64,000 bases of DNA from Prorocentrum cordatum. Its lineage: Eukaryota > Sar > Dinophyceae > Prorocentrales > Prorocentraceae. Positions within the stretch are counted from its first letter, which is position 1. The number at the start of each line of letters is the position of its first letter. Below are positions 22,141 to 32,952 of this stretch, in pieces. The stretch lies in the NCBI GenBank assembly GCA_963575745.1, contig CAUYUJ010021170.1, positions 417,801-481,800 on the forward strand, given 5' to 3'. The notes below the pieces were generated by a model that saw only the letters and a program-made list of their open reading frames with translations, was not told the origin of the DNA and ran no database searches. Made by a program: the position numbers and the translations under genes.

Positions 22141-22259
22141 TGCTGCAGCGGCCCTAGCGACACGTTATGCTCTGCGAGCGGATGGCGTGCCGCTCCGCTC
22201 CGCGGGGCGGGAGGCTGGGAAAAGCTCGGGACGCTGGGCCAGAACCGGCGGCGCGATGG
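22141..22259 (+). repeat. Double-hairpin GCGTGTCGC element, copy 2 (degenerate, internally deleted)
   Basis: Retains GCGGCCCTAGCGACACG, GAGCGGATGGCGTGCCGC, CTCCGCGGGGCGGGAGGCT, AAAGCTCGGGACGC and CCAGAACCGGCGGCGCGA in family order. The second GCGTGTCGC stem strand and part of the right arm are missing. Confidence 0.65.
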
Positions 22260-22309
22260 TATGCATCTCGCTATCGGCCTACCTATCGGTCTTGCTGCCT
22301 ACCAGCCTC

Positions 22310-22510
22310 ACGGGGCAACCACGGGACATCTACGGGCAGCCACGCGACAACCACCAGGCAGCGACGGGACAACGACAGAACCAACTACGTGACAGCCTCG
22401 GGACAACCACGGCACGACTGCAGGACAAGCACGGGACATCCACGGGACACCCCCCAGGACATCCGCAAAGCAACCGCGGGACAACCGCTAGACAACCGCG
22501 GGGCACCCTG
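22310..22510. repeat. Minisatellite of GGGACAACCAC type, 11-13 bp units
   Basis: Degenerate tandem units such as GGGACAACCAC, GGGCAGCCACG and GGGACATCCAC across about 200 bp. Confidence 0.8.
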
Positions 22511-22560
22511 GGAGCCACCGCCCGCCGGCTGGAGAATCACGGTCGGGAGATTTTTTAGGT

Positions 22561-22739
22561 AGCGTGTTGCGGCGGCGGCCCAGGCGACACGCTCTGCCTT
22601 GCGAGTGGATAGCGTGTCGCTCCGCTCCGCGGGGCGGGAGGCTCGGGAAAAGCTGGGCACGTGGACGCCTAAGGACCCGGAAGAGGACAGCGTGTCGCGC
22701 CGAAGCGCGGCAGGCCAGAACTGGCTGAGCGATCCGCTC
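22561..22739 (+). repeat. Double-hairpin GCGTGTCGC element, copy 3
   Basis: The left hairpin pairs AGCGTGTTGC with GCGACACGCT. A central GATAGCGTGTCGC and CTCCGCGGGGCGGGAGGCT follow. The right hairpin pairs AGCGTGTCGC with GCGATCCGCT (two mismatches). It lies 300 bp from copy 2, with the GGGACAACCAC minisatellite between. Confidence 0.75.
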
Positions 22740-23229
22740 TCCAAGAGTGCCCCGACCGTAGGCAGGGCCCGACCGTAGGCAAGGATCCTGCCGCGCACTT
22801 GAGCAGCTTCGCCTCGCCTCGCCAGCACGGCACGAGCCGAGACCGATGTCCCGCTGGGAAGACTCCGTGTCGTATCGGTGTCCCCCCCCAGAGAAGCGCA
22901 CAACAATCGACCGCTATGTCAACACTCGATGCAAGATGCGGCATGTATTCACAACGGTTCGCGATACTCATTATTGCCAAGAGCGTCCAGCCGTGGCTGA
23001 CAATAACAAGGTGAGTCGCAGGCACACTACTATCGAAGGCCCCGAGTGGCTCATACTGCAACTAGAGCACGCGAAAAGCCATACAGCCTGGCTCGAATAA
23101 TGTAAGGCGCGGGTGATTACTGCGGGGCTGTGGTTGAAACGTAGAGACTCGTGGAGACTGCGTGGCACGATGCGCACTCATAGCAACCATGATGCCCTCA
23201 AACAAAATCAACCGCTCCTGGCCTCTATC
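22740..23229. other. Unassigned sequence
   Basis: No domain, RNA or repeat recognised apart from a CCGACCGTAGGCA direct duplication at about 22,753-22,782. Confidence 0.45.
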
Positions 23230-23680
23230 CTCCTCCCACCTCGTCTTTCTTCTCCTCCTCCTCCCCCTCCTCCTGCGTCCCCCTCCTCCACCTCTTCCTC
23301 CTCCTCCTCCTCCTCCTCCTCCTCCTCCTCCTCCTCATCCTTCCATCGTCCTCCTCGTTCCATGTTCGTACCCCTCGCTCCTCCATCTCCCTCCCTCCTC
23401 CTCCTCCTCCTCCTCCTCCTCCTCCGCGCACCTCCTCATCCTCCTCCTCCTTCTCTCGGCTGTCGCTTCCCATAAGGGTAGTCTCATCCCTCCTCCCTCC
23501 CCCTCCCCCCTCCTCCTCCTCCTCCTCTCCTCCTCCTCATCCTCCTCCTCCTACACGCTCATCCTCCTCCTCTTCCTCCTTCCCCTCTCCCTCCCTCCCT
23601 CTCCCTCCCTCCCTCGCTCCAGTCCCCCCTCCTCTTCTCCTCTTCCCTCCTGTGCCCCCCCCCCCTCCCCCCGAAAAAGG
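23230..23680. repeat. (TCC)n and C/T-rich microsatellite cluster
   Basis: Several TCC tracts (23,250-23,336, 23,396-23,470, 23,490-23,580) joined by CT-rich sequence. Pyrimidines are strongly confined to the plus strand over 450 bp. Confidence 0.9.
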
Positions 23681-23689
23681 CCATGGCCC

Positions 23690-24120
23690 CCCGCGGCACG
23701 CCGCGCCCAAAAAGGGACCCCTCCATCGCTGGCCTCGCGGTGCAGCAGCAGCGACGTCAGCAGCTCCGCGGCCGCTGGGGCGCCGCCGCCGCAGCCCGAC
23801 TGCCGACGGGGACGGGCGGAAGGGCGGATGACGTTGGACGACAACGCGCGACGACGGACGACGACGATGACGGACCACGGCGGCGACGAGTGCGGGTGCC
23901 GACGAGGGGAGACCACGACGACGAGGGCGGACTGACGACGACGGGCGACCACGGCGACGACGAGGCGACCACGGCGACTGCGAAGGCTGCCGACGATGGA
24001 AGACCACGACGAAGAGCACGGACAACGACGACGATGGACGACAGCGTCGACGGCGGACGGACGACGACGATGACGAACCGACGGCGGAAGACGATGAACA
24101 CCTCGACGACGATGAGCAGG
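23690..24120. repeat. (GAC)n-rich degenerate microsatellite
   Basis: Frequent GACGACGA and CGACGACG words. Asp/Thr/Arg-rich readings follow from this. Confidence 0.75.
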
Positions 24121-24600
24121 AGGATCAGGCAAATGGTCCTACTCAAGAGCCCAGGGATGAAGGGAAAACGAGGGGGGATATTGTTGACAAGGGGCAAACA
24201 TGGGAGGGTTGAAAAGGAAGGCGGAGCAGAAATTGCAGATCCCCCCGCAAAAAAAACACCCATATCAATGCCCCTCGGGCCCGTACATCTGGGATTGCAT
24301 TTCGAGTCCATGTCTGTAGAACGGATGCAATCCGAGCTCGCACAGGGGAGGAACCAGGAAGCATTGTAAGCAGATGGAAGGAGGAGAGGGATAGGACGAA
24401 GGAGGAGGAGGAGGAAGAAGAAGAAGAGGGGGATGAGGAGAAGGGCAAGCGGGAGAGAAAGAAGAGAAGAGGAGGACGACGAGGAGGCGGATAACGAAAA
24501 GGAGGAGAGGGAGAAGGCGTACGCCTGTGGGGCCGGGGAGGTGGAGCAGGGGGCGCGCCAAGGCCCCCCCGAGGCAGGAGCCGCATCGCAACGCAGCGTC
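24121..24600. other. Unassigned; includes an AGAAGAGG-rich stretch
   Basis: 24,380-24,510 is GGA/AGA-rich. Nothing else is recognised. Confidence 0.45.
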
Positions 24601-27370
24601 GAAACGGCGCGCCGCCCATTGGGCCGATCCGCGCAGCGCCTGCCGCGGGGCCACGCGGCGTCGCCCCACCCGCCGCGGGCGCGGCGGAACTCCCGTCGCG
24701 GACGCAGTGCGACCAAGCCCGAACGCAAGGCGCGCCCCAAGAACACCGGGGGCACGCAGTGGCGCCGCTCTCGGCCCCGGGGATCCGCGGGGCGCCTGCC
24801 GCGGGGCCGCGGGCCAGCGCCTCCGCTGCCGCGAGCTCGACGCCGCTCGCGGACGCAGCGCGACCAGGCCAGAGCGCAAGGCGGGCCCCAGCACCAGTGC
24901 GAGCACTGCCTGCCGCGCAGCCGCGCGGCGACGCCTCCGCTGCCGCGAGCTCGACGGGACACCCAACTCGCGGGTGCAGCGCAGCCGGGCCCGCAAACGA
25001 GGCGAGCCCCAGTGACGACGGGAGCATGCCACAGCCCCGATCTCGGCCCCGCAGGCCCCTCGATGCGCCTGCCGCGGAGCCACGCGGCGGCGCCTCCGCT
25101 GCCCAGGTCTAGACGGGGCACCGCTCGCGGATGCCACGCGACCAGGCCCGACCACAGTTCGCGCCCCGAGGGCAACCGGAGCATGCCTTGGCGCCACAGT
25201 CGGCCCCCAAGATCCGCAGGGCGCCAGCCGCGGGGCCGCGCGGCGGCGACTCTGCTGTCGCGAGCTTGGCTGAACGCCACTCGCGGATGCAACGCGACCT
25301 GGCCCGACCTCAAGGCGCGCCCCAAAAACGACAAGAACATATCATGAGACCGCACGGTGGCGCGGAAGACCCACGAAACGCCCGCCGTGGGAACACGAGG
25401 CAGGGCTTCCGCCGCCGCGAGCTCCAAGAAACGCCACTCGTGGATGCAACGCGACCAGGCCCGAACAGAGTTCGCACCCAAAGGACACCGGGAGCATAAT
25501 TACCATGACGCCGCTCTGGACCCCAAGAGTCCGCGAAGCGCCGGCCGTAGGGCTGCGGGGTGGCGCCGCCGCTGCCGTGAGCTCGACGCAACGCCCGCTC
25601 GCAGATGCAACGCGATCAGACCCGAACACGCGGCATACCCCAAGAACAACAAGGATGTGCCACGGCACCGCTCCCGGCCCCAACGAAAGGTCCCTCGATG
25701 CGCCTGCCGTGGGGGCACGTGGCGGCGCCTCCGCTGCCGCGAGCTCGACGGAACGCCCGCTCGCACATGCATTGCGACCAGGCCCGAAACTCAACGCCCG
25801 CACCAAACACACAACGGGCGCACGCCACGACGCCACCTTCAGCCCCCGGGGGATATCCAGAAGGCGCCAGCCGTGGGGCCGCGCGGCGCGCGCTGCCTGC
25901 CACGAGCCCGACGGAGCACCACTCGCGGATGCACCGCGGCCAAGCCCGAGCATCGGGAGCAGGACCATGCCATTGAAGGGGCCCCAGGGCACACAAATGA
26001 ATACACACAAATAAACATATTCCCCATATTGTCCCATATTTCCCCTGATTTTGTCTTCCCCACCACTTCCCATATTTTCCCACATTTTCTGGGGAATCGA
26101 CGATTAATTGTGTCTGTGTGTTTCTTTTCCTCCTGAGCCATGACACCGCCCTCGGCCCCCAGGATCCGCGAAACGCCCGCCGTGGGGCCACATGGTGGCG
26201 CCTCCACTGCCGCGAGCTCGACGGAACACCACTCGTGGATGCAACGCGGCCAGGCCCGAACCGAAGGCGCACCCACAAACACAATAGGAACAAGGCATGA
26301 CACCGAGCTCGGCCGAGAGAGATCCGCGAATCGCGGCCCGTGGGGTCGCGTGGCGGCAGCTCCGCTGCTGCGGGCTCGACGGAAAACCACTCGCGGATGC
26401 AACGCGACCAGGCCCGAACACAAGGTGCGCCGACAAAAAACAACAGGAGCATGGCATGACACCGCTCTCTGCCGAGAGAGATCCGCGAATCGCGGCCCGT
26501 GGGGTCGCGTGGCGGCGCCTCCACTGCTGCGGGCTCGACGGAAAACCACTCGCGGATGCAACGCGACCAGGCCCGAACACAAGGCGCGCCCCAAGGACAG
26601 CAGGAGCATGGCATAGCACCGCACTCGGTCGAAAGAGATCCGCGAAGCGCCAGCTGTGGGGTCACATAGCGGCGCCTCCGCTGCCGCGAACTCGACAGAA
26701 CACTCGCGGACGCAACGCGACCAGGCCCGAACACACGGCGCGCCCAAAAGCAACAAGAACACGATCATGCCATGACGCCGCCTTCGGCCCCCAGGATCTG
26801 CGAAACGCCCGCCGTGGGGCCAAATGGTGGCGCCTCCACTTCCGCGAGCTCGACGGAACACTCGCGGACGCAACGCGACCAGGCCCGAACACAAGGCGCG
26901 ACCCAAAAACAACAGGAACACGATCATGCCAGTCGTGGGCCCACATGGTGGCGCCTCCGCTGCCGCGAGCTCGACGGAGCACCACTCGCGGATGTAACGC
27001 GGCCAGGTCCGAACACGAGGCGCAACAAGAACATTACATGACATCGCTCCACGCGCCCCGGATCTGCAAATCGCTGGCCGTGGGGCCACATGGTGGCGCA
27101 TCCGCTGCCGCGAGCTCGACGGAAAACCCGCTCGCACATGCAACGCGACCATGCCCGAACACACGGCATACCCCAAGTACAACAGGAATATGCCATGGCA
27201 CCAGTCTCGCCTCCTAAGATTTGCGAAGCACCTGCCGTGGGGGCGCGTGGTGGCGCCTCCGCTGCCGCGAGCTCGACGGAACACGCTTGCGGATGCAACG
27301 CGGCCAGGCCCGAACACAAGGCGCGCCCCAAAAACGACAGGAGCATGCCATGACACCGCTTTCGGCCCCC
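24600..27370. repeat. Satellite of about 155 bp, roughly 18 diverged units
   Basis: Each unit has CGCTGCCGCGAGCTCGACG, ACTCGCGGATGCAACGCGAC, CAGGCCCGAACACAAGG, AACAGGAGCATGCCATGAC and GCCCCCAGGATCCGCGAAACG. The landmark GCGACCAGGCCCGA lies at 26,404, 26,563, 26,717 and 26,875, giving periods of 159, 154 and 158. Homogeneity is highest at 26.1-27.3 kb and falls toward 24.6 kb. Frames up to 669 codons are open through it on both strands and are not treated as genes. Confidence 0.9.
25985..26140. repeat. AT-rich insertion in the 155-bp satellite
   Basis: About 155 bp of AT-rich DNA (words CCCCATATT, TCCCATATTTTCCC, ACACAAATAAACATA) interrupts the GC-rich array once. Satellite sequence resumes on both sides. 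Confidence 0.8.
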
Positions 27371-27724
27371 AGGGGGGCGCCACCGTGTCCGATGGCGCCT
27401 GCTTCAAACGACCCGCGTCAAGGGGCCGATCCTGGGGGCGGGGTCGACGTCTCGGGGAACCCGAGCGGCAAATCACAAAACTACACACGCAGGCGCAAGC
27501 CGATCGCACGTGGACCGAGCACAGGGCACAAGACCACGACGACGAAAGCAACAACGACACGACGGCGACGATCCCGACGGAAACGGAATGTGGTGTCCAC
27601 CGAAGCTGGCGGTATGCGCAGACAATCGATCGACTGTGGCGCCGTCGCTGCACGCGCGCGCCCCCCCTGACAGCTCGTCGATTGGGCCCCGCCCCTGAGC
27701 CACAGCGGTGAGCATACATCGGGC

Positions 27725-28500
27725 GTAGCCCGCAGGAAGTGCCAGCGGGTGCGCCATCCATGGGCTGCGCCATAGGTTGCGCCGTCCATGAGTTGCGCCT
27801 AGGTTGCACCATCCAATGGTTGCCTGGTCGCCCCATCGAATGCGCCATCGATGGGTTGCGTCATGGATTGCGCAATTCATGGCTTTCACCATTGGTTGCG
27901 CCATCCAGTCTGCGCCACGGGTTGGGTACATGGCGGCCGGTAGTTAAACTGTCTGCTGTTGGTTGCGCCATGTGTTGCGCACTCGGCGGATAAAGCGGCC
28001 TGCGCCGAGTTGCGCCGTTGCTTCCGGACGCGGACAGTTAGCAGGCCTGCTTTGGGTCGAACGATAAATCCATTGCGCGCTCTGCAACCGAACACCACAC
28101 AACCTGCTATTCTTGTCCATGGGTCTGCGCGGCCGAACGGGAACCGGCCTGCTGCGGGCTACGCCATACGCTGCGCACTCGGCAGGCGAACGTAAAACGG
28201 CGTGCAGTTGGCTGCTGCATCGGTTGCGCTCTCGGCGACCGAATCTTGAACGACCCCTACTTGGTTGCGGCATAGGCTACGCATCCAGCTGCCGAGATGA
28301 AAGCGACCAGCCGTTGGTTGCGCCAAAAGTTGCGCTCTCGGCGGCCCAACATAAAACGGCCCGCAATCGGCGTCCGATGTTCAAAGTGCCTGCAACTGCT
28401 GGTTGTGTCATACTCGGCAACCTCTTCTGCCGAGGATGAATTGGCCCGCTAATGTTTGCGCGATGAATGGCCCACTCCGCAGCCGAAACTCAACCGGCCT
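27725..28500. repeat. GGTTGCGCCAT minisatellite and related units of about 65 bp
   Basis: 27,725-27,960 is a degenerate minisatellite of GGTTGCGCCATCCATG-like units. It grades into longer units with TTGCGC(A)CTCGGCGG, CGAACATAAAACGGCC and TGCNGTTGG up to about 28,500. Confidence 0.75.
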
Positions 28501-29334
28501 GCTAACGGGTGCGACCAGTTGAGTCAATGGCACCTCGCACAGAACAACTTCGGGCTAGGCCCGACAAAATGCGCATACACATATCCGCGCACGGCCTGGA
28601 AGACGAGGAAGGCGCACGAGTGCCGTACAACATGGGGACGCGACGCAGCCCTGGTGGATTCGGAAGGGATGGTCGTCAAGGCGCTGCCCATGTTCGCATT
28701 CAAGCGACACTAAGATCAAGCAGCACATCTGGCCGACTCTTGACATGGCGAGTTGAAAACAACTTCCGCCTCAAACAATTTGCCGCCTCGCCTTTGCTTC
28801 CGCCGGCTCCCTCCAGCGGAACGGGCGCTGTCTTGCTCCCGCCAGCCTGCGCGGTCCCCCCGCCAGCTGCCGCGGAGGGCGATGCGCGCCAGAGGCGAGG
28901 TCTCTTCTGGCCCAGGATACCATCTGGGGTGGCATCCCCTGAGCAAGGACCGACCGTCCCAGCAATCCTATAGGCCCACCACGACATGCTCTTAGAACCC
29001 CAAGATGTTCGAATAACAAAGCAGTGTTCTTATAGCGTAGACCCGATGTGTAAAACACGACAGCCCGAGCCAGAGAATGTTCTACTGATTCCATTTCGTG
29101 CAGACCACGAAAGTTTCTTAGAACATTCCTTGTTGGGCCTATGGGCAAACCAGGACACTTCGCCGCGGCTGGAGACATCCCACGTCGGTCCTGGGCTCTG
29201 TGAGGCGCCCGGCGGCCTCCAAGACCCTCGGGGGACAAGTCGCCGCCCCAGCGGGCCAGAGGCGTGCAACACAAATCTCAGTGAAGAGGTGCGGATATAT
29301 GCTCAGCTCGCGCGCGTGGGGCGGCCCCTGGGGA
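28501..29334. other. Unassigned sequence
   Basis: Moderate-length ORFs on both strands without recognisable domains. No splice-supported exon was found. Confidence 0.4.
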
Positions 29335-29402
29335 GGAGGAGGAGGAGGAAGGAGGAGCAGGAGCAGGAGAAGGAGGAGGAGGAAGAGGAGGAGAAGAAGG
29401 GG
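29335..29402. repeat. GGA/AGG purine tract
   Basis: Imperfect GGA, GCA and AGA triplets. Confidence 0.85.
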
Positions 29403-29459
29403 CCCCTGGGCGAAACATATCAGCCCAAACTCCCAGCTGGGCTGGGGTCAGGAATGCCG

Positions 29460-30050
29460 GCACTCCCGGGTGCGGCCCTCAGAGTGCCCCAGCAGGGCCC
29501 CCAGGAGGCGCCAGGTCTGGTGGGGCAGTCCCCGCGGCTTCAGGCCAAGAGCGCGCCAATACGACCCAAGATGATTTCAATACCGTCCCAGAGGCGCCCA
29601 AGACGGCCCCAGAGAGCTCCACGAGGACCCCAAGAGGGCCCCAAGAAGCAGAATTCATTGATGTATGTTTTTCCTCAATGCGAAAAAAGAGTTTGACAGA
29701 ACCGCCTTTTTGGCCGTCCGGCCGCCCACGACAGCCAAGGAGGCCGCCAAGATCGCATCAAGTCCGCCCAGAACGCTCCCGATACAGCCCCAAGACGCCG
29801 AGAAGGCCCCACAGGGGGGGATCCGAACTCACATGTCGAGCCCTACTCGGAAGATGGCCCTTGAGAGACCGCCAGCATGCGCCCCAGAGGCCCCAGGAGG
29901 TCCCAAAATGGTCTCCAAAAGGTCTCCAAGAGAACTCCCTGGGTTTCCAGGGCGCTCTCTCGGGAGTCCTTTGAAGAGGCTCCCGGGAGAGTGCCCTGGA
30001 AACCTCCAGCAGCCTCCCAACGAGGCGTGTTGTTGACAACCTGATTTGGT
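29460..30050. repeat. Degenerate GGCCCCAAGA-type short repeats
   Basis: Decamer-like words such as CCCAAGACGGCCCCAGAG, GACCCCAAGAGGGCCCC and GGTCTCCAAGAG are scattered through this stretch. They are of the class that dominates 45.6-46.8 and 51.9-55.1 kb. The Pro/Arg-rich reading on plus is probably not a protein. Confidence 0.6.
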
Positions 30051-30084
30051 CCCGTGCCTGCCCCAAGAAACCACTGAGAGGCCT

Positions 30085-30115
30085 CCTCCTCCTCCACCTC
30101 CTCCTCCTCCTCACT
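30085..30115. repeat. Short (TCC)n tract
   Basis: About 30 bp of TCC triplets. Confidence 0.85.
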
Positions 30116-31060
30116 CATCCAAGATCCACCAGCGCCGTGGCTACGAAGGCGCGGGCAATGTCGCGCGATGGGACAATCTGGACCGGCGGAATGGGCGAGC
30201 CGCTTTGATGGATTCTCACGGTGCATCTGCTGGTGAGCTAACCTCATTCAGAATGCAAGCTATCGCCCCCTCGCCCAAGAGGCAGTGTTTCTTGCATCTG
30301 GGCCGAAAGCCGCAGGACCTCCTTTGCAGCTCAGAATCTTCATTTACAACGGAAGACCCCCCCTTGATAGCCGAGGATCCCCTTTTCTCTCCGAGAAGAG
30401 ATTTGCGCGCCGCGTGCCGCGGCGTTCGCGCGAGACAGAAATCACGCGGCTGGGCGCCTGGCCGAAGCCAGTGCCCAGCAGCGGCTGCGAAGCCGCGGTG
30501 GCCCCCGCTCGGGCGCGCCAGTGCGCGCCAAAGAGCGGGCGTGGCGGCGGGGGCGCCCCGCGCGAAAACCTGCCGCGGCCCTCCCGCTCGGCACGGGCAG
30601 GCAGAAGCTGCAAGAAAATTCGCTCGCGGCCCTCCCGCGCGGCGCGGGCAGGCAGAAGCTGCACGAAAACTGCACGGCAGGAGCGCCTGGCGAGCACAGA
30701 AAGAAACCTGTGCGCGCTGGGCCTTCCCGCGCGGCACGGGCAGGAGAACTGGCAGATTATTGGCGGGCGCTGGGCAGCGGCGGCTCGCGCAGGGGGGGAG
30801 ATGGGGCGGGAGCGAGGTGGGCCGCCTTCTTGACGTGGGCGGGGGGCAGGGGTGTCTCCGATGTTCTTCACTGGCCCGCACTCCCGCCAGACTGCGGCAG
30901 GGCCACGAACTCGTTAGGTTCCCACCCACCCCCGTGCATGTCGCCGGCACGGAATGAGGCAGGCCTCTGGTCCCAACTGGCTCACCACGCGATCGACTCG
31001 CGGGGCCGCTGCTCGAAGGAACGGCCCGAGAACCGGAGCCCCGCCCGAGCCCCCGAGGCG
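30116..31060. other. Unassigned, with a 50-bp tandem repeat at about 30,575-30,685
   Basis: GCGCGGCGCGGGCAGGCAGAAGCTG plus a short spacer with AAGAAAATTCGC or CGAAAACTGCAC occurs twice, with a third partial copy (GCGCGGCACGGGCAGGAGAA) near 30,730. The rest is unassigned. Confidence 0.5.
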
Positions 31061-31200
31061 GTCCTGAGTTCGGCATGCTGACGGTAGGCCGTCTAGCGCC
31101 GGTTGCGTCGTCGGATCGCGAGTGCGTGCTCGGCAGCAGTGACCCGCAGAAGCCTGTCGCTCCACGCTGGGGGCTTCTGAGAAGGCTGATGAGGAGACCC
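31061..31200. repeat. Dispersed direct repeat, copy 1 of 2
   Basis: Shares GCATGCTGACGGTAGGCCGT-like start, GCAGTGACCCGCAGAAGCC, CCACGCTGG and TGAGAAGGCT with 31,500-31,622, in the same order. Confidence 0.65.
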
Positions 31201-31499
31201 TCGCAGGAGGGAGTCTCGAGCAGGAGCCCTCGCAAGAGGGACGGGGGAGGAGGTGGACGGGGGCAAAAGAGGCAGGAGGACGAGGAGGAGGCAGAGCAGG
31301 GGGCGGGAGGAGGGCCTCCGCCAGGGCGAGAGGGAGAATGGTGACGAGGACCAGAGGAAAGCCTCCGCAGTCACAGGGACGACAATGATGATCACTTCCA
31401 GGTCAGCTTGGAAGATTACCATGTGGGATCCGACCGTCAGGGTAATTATGCCGTTTCTGCTCCTCGAGAGAGAGAGCTCCTGAGAGTGTCCTGATTTTC
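31201..31499. other. Unassigned purine-rich spacer
   Basis: GGA-rich from 31,230 to 31,330. No gene seen. Confidence 0.5.
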
Positions 31500-31622
31500 A
31501 GCGTGTTGACTGTATGTCGTCTGAGGTTCGTCGGATCAGTGAGGGCATGCGCAGTAGCAGTGACATGCAGAAGCCCCTCGCCCCACGCTGGAGCCTCCTG
31601 AGAAGGCTTCTGCGATTTTGGG
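31500..31622. repeat. Dispersed direct repeat, copy 2 of 2
   Basis: Diverged copy of 31,061-31,200 with GCGTGTTGACTGTATGTCGT, AGCAGTGACATGCAGAAGCC and CTCCTGAGAAGGCTTCTG. Confidence 0.65.
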
Positions 31623-31844
31623 GCCTGGAAACTGGCACCGCCATCAACACAGGGACTTGCCTCCACCGGGGGAAGATGATCCTGGACTCTGGGGACACCG
31701 AGATCGGGATCACCATCCCTCGTTGGAGGCACGCCGCCGAGGCTGGTGTTTGTGCCAACCTCCAGGCCCCCGAGAGACGGCCCTCCCCCGCCCTCTGTCC
31801 CTGCCACCCCGTGCGCGTCGCCGGGGGCAGCCGCCCTGGGGCAA

Positions 31845-31995
31845 CCGACAGGTACCGATACCGCTACTCCCCGGATCTCTCCCGGGGTGTGCTCTGACCA
31901 GCATTTCGAAGCGAATCCAGCGGTGGCGACGAGGACCTCCAAGGAGGCCCAAAAAGGGAACGGCGGGAGGAAGGCAGCGGTATTGGGTACCTCTT
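31845..31995 (+). repeat. GGTACCGATACCGC dispersed repeat, copy 2
   Basis: Holds AGGTACCGATACCGCTACTC, TCTCCCGGGGTGTGCTCTGA, then GCGAATCCAGCGGTGGCGAC and GACCTCCAAGGAGGCC, ending GCAGCGGTATTGGGTACC. It matches 7,700-7,835, and its middle matches 3,187 and 42,380. Confidence 0.7.
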
Positions 31996-32183
31996 CCTCC
32001 TCTCGCCGCTCGGTGCCTCCTCCTCCTCCTCCTCGCGCCGCCGCTCAGCCGCAGGCGGTCTGGAAGGGGCCAGCGAGCCCCAGGTTGGGGATGCGCCCGT
32101 CCGTCAGGGACTTCTCGTCCGTCACCCTCCACGGCCGCGCGCCCTCGTGAGGGGGAAGCGCTGCGGTCGGGAACCTTCTTGGA

Positions 32184-32363
32184 TGGCGTGCCGCCGCGGC
32201 GGCCCCGGCGACACGCCCTGCCCGGAGAGCGGAGAGCGCGTCGCGCCGCTCCGCGGGGCAGGGGGCTTCGACGAGCTCGGGACGCTGAAGCCCTGGCGAC
32301 ATGGAGGTGGATGGCGTGTCGCGCAGAGGCGTGGTGGGCCCTGAACCGGCGGCGCGACACGCC
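32184..32363 (+). repeat. Double-hairpin GCGTGTCGC element, copy 4 (best preserved)
   Basis: The left hairpin pairs GGCGTGCCGCC with GGCGACACGCC. The right hairpin is perfect: GGCGTGTCGCGC (32,313-32,324) with GCGCGACACGCC (32,352-32,363). Between them are GAGCGCGTCGCGCCGCTCC, GCGGGGCAGGGGGCTTCG and AGCTCGGGACG. Confidence 0.8.
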
Positions 32364-32414
32364 ACCCCAAGAGTTCCTCACCGCAGGGGGGGACCAGCTG
32401 AGGGGGGGAACGTC

Positions 32415-32520
32415 GACCTGGAATCGGCGATACATCGACGATACGTCGGCGATAGGCCCCAGATAGCGAATCCTCACGTTCTTGGGCAGGGCGGGCTATC
32501 AGACCCCTATCGGCGATGAA
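32415..32520. repeat. Variant ATCGGCGATA palindromic repeat
   Basis: ATCGGCGATACATCGACGAT, then TCGGCGATAGG, and about 50 bp later CCTATCGGCGATGAATGG. It is related in word structure to the GCATCGGCGATG foldbacks. Confidence 0.5.
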
Positions 32521-32780
32521 TGGGCGACAGGGGATCGATGCCTCTCCCCCTGAGCCTATCCCCCCCAACATTGCCCCTGACCTCGGACTCGGCGTACTCC
32601 GCGTAGATCCACCGCCGGATGGTGGAGTACAGCGGCGTGCTGCACCTGAGACGAAGCCAGGACCGAGAGGCACCCGAATCGGGATGAATCTTACCAGCCT
32701 GGAACATGTCCCTATCCCTATGCTGGGCACCTCCTCATCACGATGCCAATATTAGGGATTCCCTTATTTTTTGAGGGCGG
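32521..32780. other. Unassigned sequence
   Basis: No feature recognised. Confidence 0.5.
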
Positions 32781-32825
32781 ATCCCTAAGATTGTCATCGC
32801 CTTTTGGCGTGTCAATCTTAGGGAT
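32781..32825. repeat. Perfect 13-bp inverted repeat with a nested inner stem
   Basis: ATCCCTAAGATTG pairs with CAATCTTAGGGAT, and inside it CGCC-TTTT-GGCG forms a second stem. It can form a long hairpin or cruciform. There is no gene close enough to call it a terminator; eukaryotic transcription does not usually use one. Confidence 0.8.
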
Positions 32826-32952
32826 AGGGGTACGTTCGAGGCTAATAAGAATCGGGGTCTCCGAGGTCCAGCGGTCCCGGAGGACGCGTCGAGCGCCGCG
32901 GCCGTCCCAGAGCGCTCCACAACGGCGAGCGTCCCGGGGATGCTCCGGGAGG

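Noticed and set aside
23683-25481. Long frames of 228 and 574 codons
   Set aside because: They cross GAC-rich and satellite sequence and contain no domain.
25839-27848. 669-codon open frame on the minus strand
   Set aside because: It runs through the 155-bp satellite, is mirrored by long frames on the other strand, and the unit length is not a multiple of three. The satellite simply lacks stops.
32781-32825. Rho-independent terminator
   Set aside because: The hairpin lacks a following T-run and the genome is eukaryotic.
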